Origin: Pseudomonadota bacterium
GTDB taxonomy: Bacteria > Pseudomonadota > Gammaproteobacteria > Steroidobacterales > Steroidobacteraceae
Assembly: GCA_023391335.1 (NCBI GenBank)
Contig: JAEWBG010000062.1
Location: forward strand, 1-51,835
DNA: 51,835 nucleotides
Reading direction: 5' to 3'
The notes below the pieces were generated by a model that searched no databases, was not told the origin of the DNA, and was given only the letters and a program-made list of their open reading frames with translations. Each line of letters starts with the position of its first letter. Positions within the stretch are counted from its first letter, which is position 1. This document shows positions 7,324 through 16,680 of this stretch, in pieces. The position numbers were made by a program, and so were the translations under genes.

Positions 7324-8760
7324 CTATCTACGGGCGCTCAATGTTTCTGCGTGGGTTCCCAACCCGCCGCCGACAGCCAACGCCAGATCGACGGTGTTGA
7401 GCAACGCGTCGCGTTCGGCGGCGATGAGTGAGATCTGGGCTTGGTAGAAGCCTCGGCGCACATCGAGGAGTTCGAGGTAGCCGATGTCACCCTGGTCATA
7501 GCGCAACTCGGCAAGTTCCGTCGCCCGCTGCAGAGCATCTGTTTGTTCGCGAGTCGCATCTCGAACTGCTGCGATCAATTCCTGGCCTCGCAACGAGTTC
7601 AGCACGTCGCGAAATGCCACTTGGACCGCGCGCGCGTACTGCGCCTTGCGTTCCTCGCGAACCGCGTACGCTCGCTTCACGTTAGCGCGCAGGCGTCCGC
7701 CTTCGAAGATGGGTTGCAACAGCGATCCCGCAATCGACCATGCTTCGTACGGTTCTTTGAAGAGATCGCTCAGCTCGGGACTGACCGAGCCGTATGCACC
7801 GGTGAGACGAATACTTGGAAACAACTGCGCACGCGCCACGCCGATATCGAACGCGGATGCGTTCAATGCAGCCTCTGCGGCGCCGATGTCGGGACGCCGC
7901 TCCAGAATGCTTGAAGGCAATGCGGCAGGCAGGGTGACCGCAGCAGGCAAGTTGATGCCTTCGCTCGCAACCGCGTGGTCCACCATTTCTTTCGGCGAGC
8001 GTCCCAGAAGCACCGCGAGTGCATTGCCGCGCTGAACCACTTCCAGTTCGAGCTGATGCAAAGAAACGCGCGTCGCTGCTGCTTCGGCCAACGCTCGCTT
8101 GAACGTGAACTCATCGCTTTCACCCGCGTTCAAACGCAATTGCTCGAGCTTCACCGATTCCTCGCGGGTGGCGAGCGTGTCTCGTCCACGCGCCAACTGC
8201 TCGGCAGCGGCGATGAGTCCGAAATAAGCTCGCGCGACATCGCCGGTGAGACTCAGCTTCGTGGCTTCGCGCCCGTATTCGGAATTGAGCAGCTGCGCTC
8301 GTGCCGACTGAGAAGCGCGGGTGTACTGACCCCAGAAATCCAGTTCGAATCCGACTGCGCCTTGCACCGTGTATGTGGTGACCTCGCGGTCTTGCGCGGG
8401 CACCGGAGCCAGCAGCGAGCTTGCTTTCGCTCGCGTGACATCTCCTTGTACATCGAGGTTCGGCAATCGATCTGCATTCGCGATCCGCAGTGAAGCGCGT
8501 GCCTGCTCGACGCGTGCCGCTGCAATCGCCACATCGGTGTTGTGCGCGAGTGCCTCTTCGATGAGCGAATTCAGCGTCGCATCGCCAAAGATCGTCCACC
8601 AAGGATCCGGCAGATCCGCCGCGGTTGCGGTCTGAGCCGGCAGCGCACTCGGCAGCGGCAACTCCGGCTTCTGCGGACTGACGCTGGAAACAAAGCAGCC
8701 GCCAAGCGAAAGCATCGTGGCCGCCACTGCGGTCGTCGTAATCAGATTAATGCGTTTCAT
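7324..8760 (-). CDS. Outer membrane efflux factor, NodT/OprM type lipoprotein
   Basis: A 478-residue TolC-like channel that would carry drugs or other small molecules from the RND pump across the outer membrane. The signal peptide ends in lipobox L-G-G-C with Cys22, so the mature protein is acylated. Two outer-membrane-efflux repeats follow: the first has DPWWTIFGDATLNSLIEEAL, typical of NodT proteins, and the second covers residues about 260-460, with RPDIGAAEAALNAS and the helix containing LRYDQGDIGYLELLDVRR. It is the last gene of the tetR-adaptor-RND operon, 37 bp after the RND gene. Length and motifs are normal for the family. Confidence 0.93.
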   Translation of the reverse strand: MKRINLITTTAVAATMLSLGGCFVSSVSPQKPELPLPSALPAQTATAADLPDPWWTIFGDATLNSLIEEALAHNTDVAIAAARVEQARASLRIANADRLPNLDVQGDVTRAKASSLLAPVPAQDREVTTYTVQGAVGFELDFWGQYTRASQSARAQLLNSEYGREATKLSLTGDVARAYFGLIAAAEQLARGRDTLATREESVKLEQLRLNAGESDEFTFKRALAEAAATRVSLHQLELEVVQRGNALAVLLGRSPKEMVDHAVASEGINLPAAVTLPAALPSSILERRPDIGAAEAALNASAFDIGVARAQLFPSIRLTGAYGSVSPELSDLFKEPYEAWSIAGSLLQPIFEGGRLRANVKRAYAVREERKAQYARAVQVAFRDVLNSLRGQELIAAVRDATREQTDALQRATELAELRYDQGDIGYLELLDVRRGFYQAQISLIAAERDALLNTVDLALAVGGGLGTHAETLSARR

Positions 8761-8797
8761 AAGTTGTTATCGCGCGGGCTCGATTGAGCCCGCAGCA

Positions 8798-11700
8798 TCA
8801 AGTTGATTTCAGTTCGGCGGCCGGCGGAGCGTCAGTGACATGACTCACCTTCCAGCCCGCAATCCATTTGAAGAACAGTGGGACGAAGAACGTTGCAATG
8901 AACGTGGCGGCAAACATGCCGCCGATTACGCTCGTTCCGAGCGAGTGACGACTGCCCGCGCCGGCACCGGAACTCACCGCCAGCGGCAACACGCCGAATA
9001 TGAGTGCCAACGAAGTCATGATGATCGGTCGGAAGCGCAACTTCGCACCTTGCACCGCTGCGTCGTATAACGACATTCCCTCGTGATACTTCATCATCGC
9101 GAATTCCACGATCAGGATCGCGTTTTTCGCTGCGAGTCCCACCAGTGTCAGCATGCCGATTTGGAAATAGATGTCGTTCTGCAAATGGCGCAGAAGAACA
9201 GCAACCAACGCACCGAACGCCGCAAACGGCACAGCCAAAATTACCGCGAACGGGAGTGTCCATCGCTCGTACTGCGCGGCCAGGATCAAGAACACCATCA
9301 GCACGCCGAGTAGATAGATACCTGTCGACTTGCCGCCGCTCAGCTTTTCTTGGTACGCAGAACCTGTCCAGGCAAGCGAGTAGTTCGGCGGCAGCTTCTG
9401 CGCCAACTCTTCCATCACGCGAATCGCATCACCCGAGCTGTAACCCTCCGCCGCACCGCCGATCAATCGCGCGGCAGGAAAGGAGTTGAAACGCTCGACG
9501 ATTTCCGGACCGGTCACTTCTCGCACGGAGGCCACCGCCGTGAGCGGAACGAGTTCGCCCGATCGCGCTCTCACGTACACATTGCGGATATCTTCCGGGT
9601 ACGCGCGGAAACGCGGCTCAGACTGCAACTGGACTTGGAAAACACGACCGGAACGATTGAAGTCGTTGACATATAACGCGCCGAAGGTGCTTTGCAGCGT
9701 GTCGAACACATCCGTGACCGGCACACCCAATGACATCGCCTTCTCGCGATCGAGTTCGATGCGAATCTGCGGCACGCTCGCACTGAACGAGGTTTGCATT
9801 GGGCCCAGTTCTTTGCGCTGCGAAGCCGCCTGAATGAACTGCTGCGTGACGCTCTCGAGTTCTTTGGGCCCGCCGTCGCCGCGCTGCTGAATGTACGCAT
9901 CGAATCCGCCCGATTGACCCAAGCCTTCGATCGGCGGCGGCTCGACCGGCAGGAAGAAGGCATCCTTCACTTGCATGCCCGCACCGAATACCGCCATCGC
10001 CACGTCGTGCGGAGACATTCCTTTGCCTTTGCGCTCACTCCAATCCTTCAACGGCAACCACACTGCGCCAGAGTTCGTGGCTGACGCCATCGTGAGCGGA
10101 TCGACGCCGGCCACGGCCGCGGTATTGGCGACCGCCGGGTGATGGCGAATGGCCTCGACCATCGAGTTGACGGCTTTGCGCGTGCGCTCGAGCGATGCGG
10201 CTGGCTGCAAGAATCCAATCATGTAGATGTAGCCCTGATCCTCATTGGGCGCGAGAGAGGTCGGCACAATGCGGAACAGACCTAAGGTCGCGACGATCAT
10301 CGCGATAAAGACTGCCGCCGCGAGCGTTCCACGCTTCATCACAGCCTGAACGCCCGCGGTGTAACGCTCCGTGACGCGATGGAACCATTCGTTGAAGGAA
10401 TGCAGCCAGCCGGTCTTCAAATGCGTACTGTTCTTCAACAACGTCGCACACAAGGCAGGCGTGAGCGTCAGCGCAACGAAGCCCGAGATCGCGACAGAGA
10501 CCGCAATGGTGATCGCAAACTGTCGATACATCTCGCCGACCAGGCCGCCCAAGAACGCGACAGGCAGGAACACTGCACACAGCACCAAGACGATTGCGAT
10601 CACGGGCCGCGTGACCTCTTCCATCGCTTTCGCGGTCGCCGCAGGAGCCGAGAGGTTTTCGGTGGTCATCAAACGTTCGACGTTCTCGAGTACGACGATC
10701 GCGTCGTCCACGACGATCCCGATCGCAAGCACCATCCCGAACAACGTCAGGATGTTGATCGAAAAGCCGAGCAGATACATCGCTCCGAACGCGCCGATCA
10801 AAGACACAGGCACGGCGAGCATCGGAATCAACGTAGCGCGCCAGTTCTGCAAGAACAGCAGCACGACCAAGAACACGAGCACCATCGCCTCGAACAGAGT
10901 CTTGATCACTTCCTTGATGGAGATCTTCACGAACTTGATCGTGTCGTACGGCAGGTCGTACGCGATGCCTTGCGGAAAGTCCGCGGAGAGCTCTTTCATG
11001 CGCGCGCGAATTCCGTCGCCGGTCGCGATCGCATTGGCGCCTGGCTGCAAGAACGTCAACATGAACACGGCAGGCTTGCCGTCTTCGGTCGTCGAGAAGT
11101 TGTAGTTGTTCGCACCGAGTTCGATGCGCGCCACATCTTTCAACCGCACGATCGATGCGTCCTTGGTGCTACGCACGATGATCTCCCCGAACTGCTCCGG
11201 CGTAGCAAGACGCCCCTGTGCGGTCACGGAGAACGTGAAGTCGACACCATCGGTCATCGGTTCCACACCGACGCGACCGCCCGCAAACTGAGAATTTTGC
11301 TGGCGCACGGCGGCAGCGACATCGCTAGCAGTTAGTCCGAGCTGAGCCAGCTTGTCCGGTTGCATCCAAATGCGGATGGAATAGTTCTGACCGAACATCT
11401 GCACGTCGCCGACACCGGGAACGCGGCGCAATTCGTCGAGGACGTTGAGTAGCGCGTAGTTGCTGAGCGTGAGCAGATCCTTCGATTGATCGGGCGAGGT
11501 GAGCGTGACGATTTGCAAGATCGATGAAGATGCTTTGCGCACGATCACGCCTTGGCGCCGCACTTCTTCGGGCAAACGCGGCACGGCCGCTTGAACGCGA
11601 TTGTTGACGTTAATGGCCGCGAGATCAGGATCGGCGCCCACCTGGAAGGTGACGTTGATCTGGATCGTCCCGTCGCCTGCATTCACGGACTGCATGTACA

Positions 11701-11929
11701 ACATGCCTTCGACGCCGTTGATCTGCTCTTCCAGCGGTGCCGCGACCGTTTGGGCGATCGTTTCTGCCGTCGCGCCCGGATACACCGCCGTCACAGTGAC
11801 TTGCGGCGGAATGATGTTCGGATACGCAGAGACGGGCAGTGCACGAATGCCGCCCAGTCCCGCAAGCACGATAAAGGCCGATATCACACACGCAAAGATC
11901 GGCCGCGTGATGAAGAAACGCGAAATCAT
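8798..11929 (-). CDS. RND multidrug efflux permease, HAE1 family (AcrB/MexB-like)
   Basis: A 1043-residue inner membrane proton/drug antiporter. It starts MISRFFITRPIFACVISAF, the usual first transmembrane helix, followed by the porter-domain segment YPGATAETIAQTVAAPLEEQ. The proton relay is intact: the two Asp of TM4 in GIVVDDAIVVLENV and the Lys of TM10 in GLAAKNAILIVEF. Full AcrB length with two symmetrical halves. It works as a trimer with the adaptor encoded just upstream (4-bp ATGA overlap) and the outer membrane factor downstream. The HAE1 pattern points to hydrophobic or amphiphilic drugs, not metals. A precise substrate cannot be read from sequence. Confidence 0.95.
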   Translation of the reverse strand: MISRFFITRPIFACVISAFIVLAGLGGIRALPVSAYPNIIPPQVTVTAVYPGATAETIAQTVAAPLEEQINGVEGMLYMQSVNAGDGTIQINVTFQVGADPDLAAINVNNRVQAAVPRLPEEVRRQGVIVRKASSSILQIVTLTSPDQSKDLLTLSNYALLNVLDELRRVPGVGDVQMFGQNYSIRIWMQPDKLAQLGLTASDVAAAVRQQNSQFAGGRVGVEPMTDGVDFTFSVTAQGRLATPEQFGEIIVRSTKDASIVRLKDVARIELGANNYNFSTTEDGKPAVFMLTFLQPGANAIATGDGIRARMKELSADFPQGIAYDLPYDTIKFVKISIKEVIKTLFEAMVLVFLVVLLFLQNWRATLIPMLAVPVSLIGAFGAMYLLGFSINILTLFGMVLAIGIVVDDAIVVLENVERLMTTENLSAPAATAKAMEEVTRPVIAIVLVLCAVFLPVAFLGGLVGEMYRQFAITIAVSVAISGFVALTLTPALCATLLKNSTHLKTGWLHSFNEWFHRVTERYTAGVQAVMKRGTLAAAVFIAMIVATLGLFRIVPTSLAPNEDQGYIYMIGFLQPAASLERTRKAVNSMVEAIRHHPAVANTAAVAGVDPLTMASATNSGAVWLPLKDWSERKGKGMSPHDVAMAVFGAGMQVKDAFFLPVEPPPIEGLGQSGGFDAYIQQRGDGGPKELESVTQQFIQAASQRKELGPMQTSFSASVPQIRIELDREKAMSLGVPVTDVFDTLQSTFGALYVNDFNRSGRVFQVQLQSEPRFRAYPEDIRNVYVRARSGELVPLTAVASVREVTGPEIVERFNSFPAARLIGGAAEGYSSGDAIRVMEELAQKLPPNYSLAWTGSAYQEKLSGGKSTGIYLLGVLMVFLILAAQYERWTLPFAVILAVPFAAFGALVAVLLRHLQNDIYFQIGMLTLVGLAAKNAILIVEFAMMKYHEGMSLYDAAVQGAKLRFRPIIMTSLALIFGVLPLAVSSGAGAGSRHSLGTSVIGGMFAATFIATFFVPLFFKWIAGWKVSHVTDAPPAAELKST

Positions 11930-13101
11930 GCGTGCTCCCCACCGACGCTGGCAGGCGACGCGGCTTGCTGCGGACCCGCATCGGCAGAAATTGGGTTCAC
12001 TGGCGTTCCTGGCGCTCGCAGCTTCATCACGCCTTCGACGACATATCGATCGCCTGCCGCCAATCCTTCGGTGATCACGACGTTATTGCCCATGCTCCGG
12101 CCGACTTGAACCGGGCGCGGCTGCACTTTGTTTTCGCCATCCACGATCCACACGATTGCGCCTTGCGGACTCGGCATGATCGCTTTGCGCGGAATCGCCA
12201 CGACCTGCCCCAGCGAGACGCCTTCTACGCGCGCGCGCAGAAACTGACCTGGAAAGAGTTTGGCTTCTTTGTTCTGCAACACGGCGCGAACGCGCACGGT
12301 GCCGGTGCTGGTGTCGACGGCGTTATCCACGAACGTGAGCTTTGCGGCGTCCGGAAATTCAGTGCCATCTTCAAGTAGCAACTTCACGTGCGGCGGGGGC
12401 GATTGACGGCCCGACGCCGCGCTTCGCAACAACGCAGCTTCGGCCTCTGGCACCGCGAATTCGATGTACAACGGATCGACCTGCACGATGCGCGTCAACA
12501 AACTCGAATTCTGATCGGTCGAAACCAAGCTGCCTTCCGACAACACCTCGCGGCTCGTCAATCCGGTAATCGGCGCACGCACATCCGTGTATTCGAGATC
12601 CAATTCGGCGGTACGCAAGCGGGATTCAGCTGCAGTGAGATTTGCCTGTGCCACTTCGAACCCTGAAACGGCCTCGTCACGGCGGCTTTGGCTTACTGCG
12701 TTGTGTTCGAAGAGCGGCAGAATGCGATCGCGTTGACGCTGAGCTTCATCCAAGCGTGCTTGCGCCACCGCCACATCGGCCTTGGCGGAGGCAAGCCGCG
12801 CGCGAATGGGCTCGGGATCGATCAAGAACATCGGCTGACCCTGCTGCACGGGCTTGCCTTCTTCGTAGCGACGCTTCAGCAAAATGCCGCTCACGCGCGC
12901 ACGGACTTCAACCTCACGCGATCCGACCGCTCGGGCCGTGTAGGTGAGATCAAGAGGGACGGGATCTTTGGTGACAGTCTTTACGGTCACCTCGGTGGGA
13001 GGTGGCTGCTGTTCAGCTGCCTTACCGCTGCACGCCGAAACGATGGCCGCCGAGAGCAGCAATGAAAAACGAAACGATGAGCGAATCATTCGCGCTGACA
13101 T
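11926..13101 (-). CDS. RND efflux periplasmic adaptor (AcrA/MexA-like lipoprotein)
   Basis: A 391-residue membrane fusion protein linking the RND permease to its outer membrane channel. The start at 13101 (MSARM; 13089 is an alternative) places a signal peptide with lipobox S-A-C before SGKAAEQQPPPTEV. It shows the split lipoyl domain (VRARVSGILLKRRYEEGKPV ... YTDVRAPITGLTSR), a helical hairpin between them, a beta-barrel domain and a membrane-proximal domain. The longer frame upstream overlaps the tetR gene and is not credible. It is preceded by tetR with a 40-bp gap and overlaps the permease by ATGA. Confidence 0.93.
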   Translation of the reverse strand: MSARMIRSSFRFSLLLSAAIVSACSGKAAEQQPPPTEVTVKTVTKDPVPLDLTYTARAVGSREVEVRARVSGILLKRRYEEGKPVQQGQPMFLIDPEPIRARLASAKADVAVAQARLDEAQRQRDRILPLFEHNAVSQSRRDEAVSGFEVAQANLTAAESRLRTAELDLEYTDVRAPITGLTSREVLSEGSLVSTDQNSSLLTRIVQVDPLYIEFAVPEAEAALLRSAASGRQSPPPHVKLLLEDGTEFPDAAKLTFVDNAVDTSTGTVRVRAVLQNKEAKLFPGQFLRARVEGVSLGQVVAIPRKAIMPSPQGAIVWIVDGENKVQPRPVQVGRSMGNNVVITEGLAAGDRYVVEGVMKLRAPGTPVNPISADAGPQQAASPASVGGEHA

Positions 13102-13141
13102 ATCGATTACCTGCAATACAAAACTGACCAGTGATTCTCGA

Positions 13142-13705
13142 TTACTTATATGACTGCTCTGCCATCGCGAGCAGCTCTTGAACGATCTCTTCGCGCTGAG
13201 CGTCGGTAAATGGCGAGATGCGCAGTGCCTCACGCATCTTCAGTCCGTCCACAGCGAGCGTCACGATCGCTGCGCGCGCGAAGTTCGAACAGGTGTCTTC
13301 AAGCTCTTTGGTGTAATGAGCAACGCACTCGCGGATTACATCGAGTAGCGCCGGTTCGTTCGCGGCAGTCGCGAGTAAGACAGCGCTCAATGCACGCGAG
13401 CGTGGGTCCGCGCCCAGGATGCCCAGCACTGCGGCTTTGAGCTCGCGGCTCTTGCCGTGTTCTGCAAGATTCGTTTTCGCCCCTGCGATGCACTGTTCCA
13501 TGCTCTCGGCGTACCGATGAGCAAGCGCAGTAAGCAACGACTCTTTCGAAGGGAAGTGATAGAGCAAGCCGCCCTTACTAACACCCGCACCGTTCGCCAC
13601 AGCATCTAACGTGAGCCGCGCAGCGCCCACATCGGCGACGAGTCGCTCCGCAGCTTCGAGAACGCGATCTCGAGCCGGGCCCACATTTGAATGAGGTTCC
13701 AACAT
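13142..13705 (-). CDS. TetR-family repressor of the RND operon
   Basis: A 187-residue TetR/AcrR regulator. The N-terminal DNA-binding domain spans about residues 9-57, with the helix-turn-helix LTLDAVANGAGVSKGG followed by LLYHFPSKESLLTAL, the hallmark of the family. The C-terminal ligand-binding half resembles the TetR_C_6-type domain. The start at 13705 is chosen because the helix-turn-helix begins soon after and a good promoter lies just upstream; the longer frame runs through that promoter. It is the first gene of the operon and so probably represses itself and the pump. The inducer is unknown. Confidence 0.9.
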   Translation of the reverse strand: MLEPHSNVGPARDRVLEAAERLVADVGAARLTLDAVANGAGVSKGGLLYHFPSKESLLTALAHRYAESMEQCIAGAKTNLAEHGKSRELKAAVLGILGADPRSRALSAVLLATAANEPALLDVIRECVAHYTKELEDTCSNFARAAIVTLAVDGLKMREALRISPFTDAQREEIVQELLAMAEQSYK

Positions 13706-13741
13706 GAAAGGAGCTTCGACGGGAATGTCGGGGATGTACCG

Positions 13742-13779
13742 ACCGGCCGGTATAGTAACCGTCCAGCCGGTGTAGTCAA
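13742..13779 (-). promoter_or_regulatory. Promoter and probable TetR operator of the efflux operon
   Basis: On the minus strand -35 TTGACT (13774-13779) and -10 TACTAT (13752-13757) are 16 bp apart, about 47 bp upstream of tetR. The perfect palindrome ACCGGCCGGT (13742-13751) abuts the -10 box. A related copy (GTCCAGCCGGTGTAGT, from 13761) sits between the two boxes. The two 20-bp blocks 13741-13760 and 13761-13780 match at 14 of 20 positions. Two tandem operator copies over the promoter fit autorepression. Confidence 0.65.
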
Positions 13780-13780
13780 A

Positions 13781-14143
13781 CGGAGCAAAGAAAAGCACGG
13801 ATCTCGCCTGACGGATTAATGACCTCACCGTCAAGCCAATGTAAGTAGTAGCTTCGTTTTTCCGAGCGGGAAGCATCAGATCGTTGTATTTTTCTGAAGA
13901 TGAAGTTGGTGGGACGAGCAACCTTGCCGAGCGCGAGCGCCCTATCGCGCACCCCCTAAAGACGAGTGAGCGTGCGCGAATGCGACATGTCGCAGGGGTT
14001 TTCTGCTCGGACCGATTTCATGCCAAACCATCGATCGCATCGACCAAGGCATCCGCAAACAACGTGACGCGTCGGCGCTTGCGGCGTGCGTAGAATGCAG
14101 CCCCGGGGACCAGCGCGATTCACTATTCAAATAAGGAGCCTGC
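13781..14143. other. Gene-free interval upstream of the histidine kinase
   Basis: About 360 bp without a credible gene between the divergent tetR and kinase units. A TAGAAT at 14091-14096 could be the kinase -10 box, but the -35 is weak. A strong ribosome site, AAGGAG, is at 14133-14138. Confidence 0.45.
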
Positions 14144-15268
14144 ATGCAGGACTTCGGAGTGGCGCAGCAACATCTTGTGCAACTCGCGCCACAAGGCCAA
14201 AGCCTCGCTTGGGAGCCTGCGCTCATTTGGGCCAATGTGATTCCGGATCTGGTGCTGGCGATCGGATTCTTCGTCATCCCCTTCTTCTTGTTGAAGTTCT
14301 CCAAGCGCCGCAGCGATGTGCGCTTCAGTGCCCTACTCGTCAGCTTCGCGATTTTCGTCATCTCATCAGGTCTCGCGCACCTGATGGCTATCTGGAACGT
14401 GTGGCACACCGACTATGTGCTCGAGGCGGCCATGAAAGCATTGGCTGCAGGCGCGGCCTTCCCCACTGCAATCTTGCTGTGGCGATCGTTCCGCGAACTG
14501 ATCCGGCTGCCTAGCAAACGCCAACTTCGCGAAGCGAACGACTCATTAGCTCGAGCCAATCGGGAACTCGAGGCGTTCACCGCCTCCGTGTCTCACGACT
14601 TGCGCTCGCCGCTGACGACCATCGCTGGCCAAGCTGGACTCCTGGAAATGTCGCTGCCGAATGCGACTGAAGATCAGCGCCGCCGACTCGGACGCATTCA
14701 ATCGAGCGTGAAACAGATGTCGGAATTGATCGACGCGCTTCTAACGCTGTCGCGAATCTCCCGGCACACGCTGCATCGCGAGATAGTGGATGTCAGCGCG
14801 TTGGTGGATTCGATCATCAGCGACTTGCGGCAGAAAGATCCGGACCGGCAGATCGAGATCGCCGTGCAATCCAGCATGACGGTGCATGGGGACCGCCGCT
14901 TGATCGCCGATCTGTTCACCAATTTGATCACGAACGCTTGGAAATTCACTTCCAAGACGGATGCTCCGCGTATCGAAGTCGGTATGGTGCATGCGGGCCC
15001 GATGGCGACGTTGTTCGTGCGAGACAACGGCGCAGGCTTCGACATGGCGTACGAGAAGAAATTATTCAAACCATTCCAGCGCTTGCACGGAAATAGCGAG
15101 TTCGAAGGCACCGGCATCGGACTCGCAACGGTGGCCCGAATCATCGATCGCCACGGCGGGCGAATTTGGGCCGAAGCAAAACCCAATGCGGGAGCGGTGT
15201 TCTATTTCTCGCTGCCAAGTTGCCCCATCACGGGTGAGGTCTCCGCAAACGCCCAAGCCGTCGCTTGA
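14144..15268 (+). CDS. Membrane histidine kinase with ethylene-receptor-like sensor domain
   Basis: A 374-residue sensor kinase. Residues about 24-115 form three transmembrane helices of the plant ETR1 / cyanobacterial type: PALIWANVIPDLVLAIGFFV, then FAIFVISSGLAHLMAIW, then a third helix. Aligning by eye to ETR1, D25 is D35, I35-P36 are I45-P46 and H69 is H79. The copper ligand C65 is Ser75 and Y32 is Phe42. The kinase core is complete: H151 in SHDLRSPL, N-box LITNAWKFT, G1 RDNGAGFDM, F-box FKPFQRLHG and G2 GTGIGLATV. No response regulator is nearby, so it is an orphan. ATG 14144 has AAGGAG 5 bp upstream. Lacking the Cys it may sense something other than ethylene. Confidence 0.88.
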   Translation: MQDFGVAQQHLVQLAPQGQSLAWEPALIWANVIPDLVLAIGFFVIPFFLLKFSKRRSDVRFSALLVSFAIFVISSGLAHLMAIWNVWHTDYVLEAAMKALAAGAAFPTAILLWRSFRELIRLPSKRQLREANDSLARANRELEAFTASVSHDLRSPLTTIAGQAGLLEMSLPNATEDQRRRLGRIQSSVKQMSELIDALLTLSRISRHTLHREIVDVSALVDSIISDLRQKDPDRQIEIAVQSSMTVHGDRRLIADLFTNLITNAWKFTSKTDAPRIEVGMVHAGPMATLFVRDNGAGFDMAYEKKLFKPFQRLHGNSEFEGTGIGLATVARIIDRHGGRIWAEAKPNAGAVFYFSLPSCPITGEVSANAQAVA

Positions 15269-15392
15269 GCGACTCGCTCCAACCGGCGATTCACCGGCAT
15301 TCGCCGACATCCGGTTACGAGCCCACATGACATGCGTTTAGAATCCGCTCGCGCTGAAATCGCGGTTCAGCAATCCCAAGCGAAGTGGATCT

Positions 15393-16628
15393 ATGTCATT
15401 CGATCAGAACGCCCTGGACAGTCTGCGCATCGAGCGCGAAGCAGAGCCGGCCGAACAAGGCTCGAACCCAATATATAAGTGGCTGATCGCGATCGTACTG
15501 TTCGTTGCGTTGGTCGCCGCGGCAGTCGCGTTCTTTCACACGGGCGCCATCGAAGTCGAGACCGTGACCGCCGCACCGGCAAGCACTAGTGCATCCGGTG
15601 GAGCTGCAGTGTTGAACGCTTCGGGTTACGTGGTCGCAAGACGTCAGGCCACGGTCTCGGCTAAAACCACGGGCAAGATTGCGGAGGTGCACGTCGAAGA
15701 AGGCATGACCGTCAAGGAAGGCCAATTGCTCGCACGCCTCGATGACACGACGATGCGCCCTCAGTACGAGCTGGCACAACGCCAATTGGAGTCGACTCGC
15801 AAGAATTTGAGCGAAGTCGAAGTGAGGCTCGCCGAAGCTCAGCGCACGTTGCATCGAACCGAACAGCTGCGCGCCGACAAACTGGTGAGCGAATCGCAAC
15901 TCGACCAAGCTCAATCCGACGTTGCCGCGCAGAAGGCCCGGCTCGATGCGTTGCAGGCTGAAGTGCGGGTCGCCGAAGGCACGCTGAAAGTTCGGGCGCA
16001 AGATCTGGATGACTTGTTAGTACGGGCGCCGTTCGACGGCGTCGTCGTCTCAAAAGACGCACAGCCTGGAGAGATCGTATCCCCCATGTCGGCCGGCGGC
16101 GGATTCACGCGAACCGGAATCGCGACAATCGTTGACATGGATTCGCGCGAAATTGAAGTCGACGTCAACGAAGCGTTCATCAATCGCGTGCATCAGGATC
16201 AACGAACTGAAGCTGTACTCGATGCCTATCCGGACTGGGTGATCCCAAGCCACGTGGTCAGCGTCGTGCCCACCGCGGATCGGCAGAAGGCAACGGTGCG
16301 CGTACGTATCGGCTTCGATGAACTCGATCCGCGCATCCTTCCGCAGATGGGTGTGAAGGTGACGTTCTTGGAAGAACGCGAGGGTGCGAAACAGGCTACG
16401 AATGCGCGCCCAGCCGTGCGCGTTCCGGCAACAGCCGTCACAGAAGATTCGGGAACGCGATACGTGTGGCGCGTCAGCGACGATAAAGCGGAACGTGTTG
16501 CTGTTAGCACCGGAAGCGAGCGGGACGGCCAAGTCGACGTCATTGCTGGAATCAATCCAGGCGACGTCGTGATCGCTAAACCGGTCGATGGATTGAAAGA
16601 AGGCTCGAAGGTAAAGCCGAAGTCATAA
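15393..16628 (+). CDS. ABC exporter periplasmic adaptor (MacA/DevB-like)
   Basis: A 411-residue membrane fusion protein with one N-terminal transmembrane helix (residues about 28-48, WLIAIVLFVALVAAAVAFF) and no lipobox. The first lipoyl half is SGYVVARRQATVSAKTTGKI with VEEGMTVKEGQLLARLDD. A long alpha-hairpin with heptad-like Leu/Ala follows (residues about 125-205), then the second lipoyl half LLVRAPFDGVVVSKDAQPGE and the beta-barrel/MP domain. It starts the adaptor-ATPase-permease-permease operon, which is tightly spaced on one strand. It would couple the ABC transporter to an outer membrane channel; no TolC gene is in the operon, so the channel is shared or encoded elsewhere. Confidence 0.9.
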   Translation: MSFDQNALDSLRIEREAEPAEQGSNPIYKWLIAIVLFVALVAAAVAFFHTGAIEVETVTAAPASTSASGGAAVLNASGYVVARRQATVSAKTTGKIAEVHVEEGMTVKEGQLLARLDDTTMRPQYELAQRQLESTRKNLSEVEVRLAEAQRTLHRTEQLRADKLVSESQLDQAQSDVAAQKARLDALQAEVRVAEGTLKVRAQDLDDLLVRAPFDGVVVSKDAQPGEIVSPMSAGGGFTRTGIATIVDMDSREIEVDVNEAFINRVHQDQRTEAVLDAYPDWVIPSHVVSVVPTADRQKATVRVRIGFDELDPRILPQMGVKVTFLEEREGAKQATNARPAVRVPATAVTEDSGTRYVWRVSDDKAERVAVSTGSERDGQVDVIAGINPGDVVIAKPVDGLKEGSKVKPKS

Positions 16629-16680
16629 AGACGCGCGGCGCAGCGCGGGCTTTCGCAAGAACTAACAAGAGGTCTAAAGC

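Noticed and set aside
10379..11335. A 318-codon plus-strand frame inside the RND permease gene
   Set aside because: The minus strand encodes an intact permease with conserved motifs; the opposite frame has no recognisable fold.
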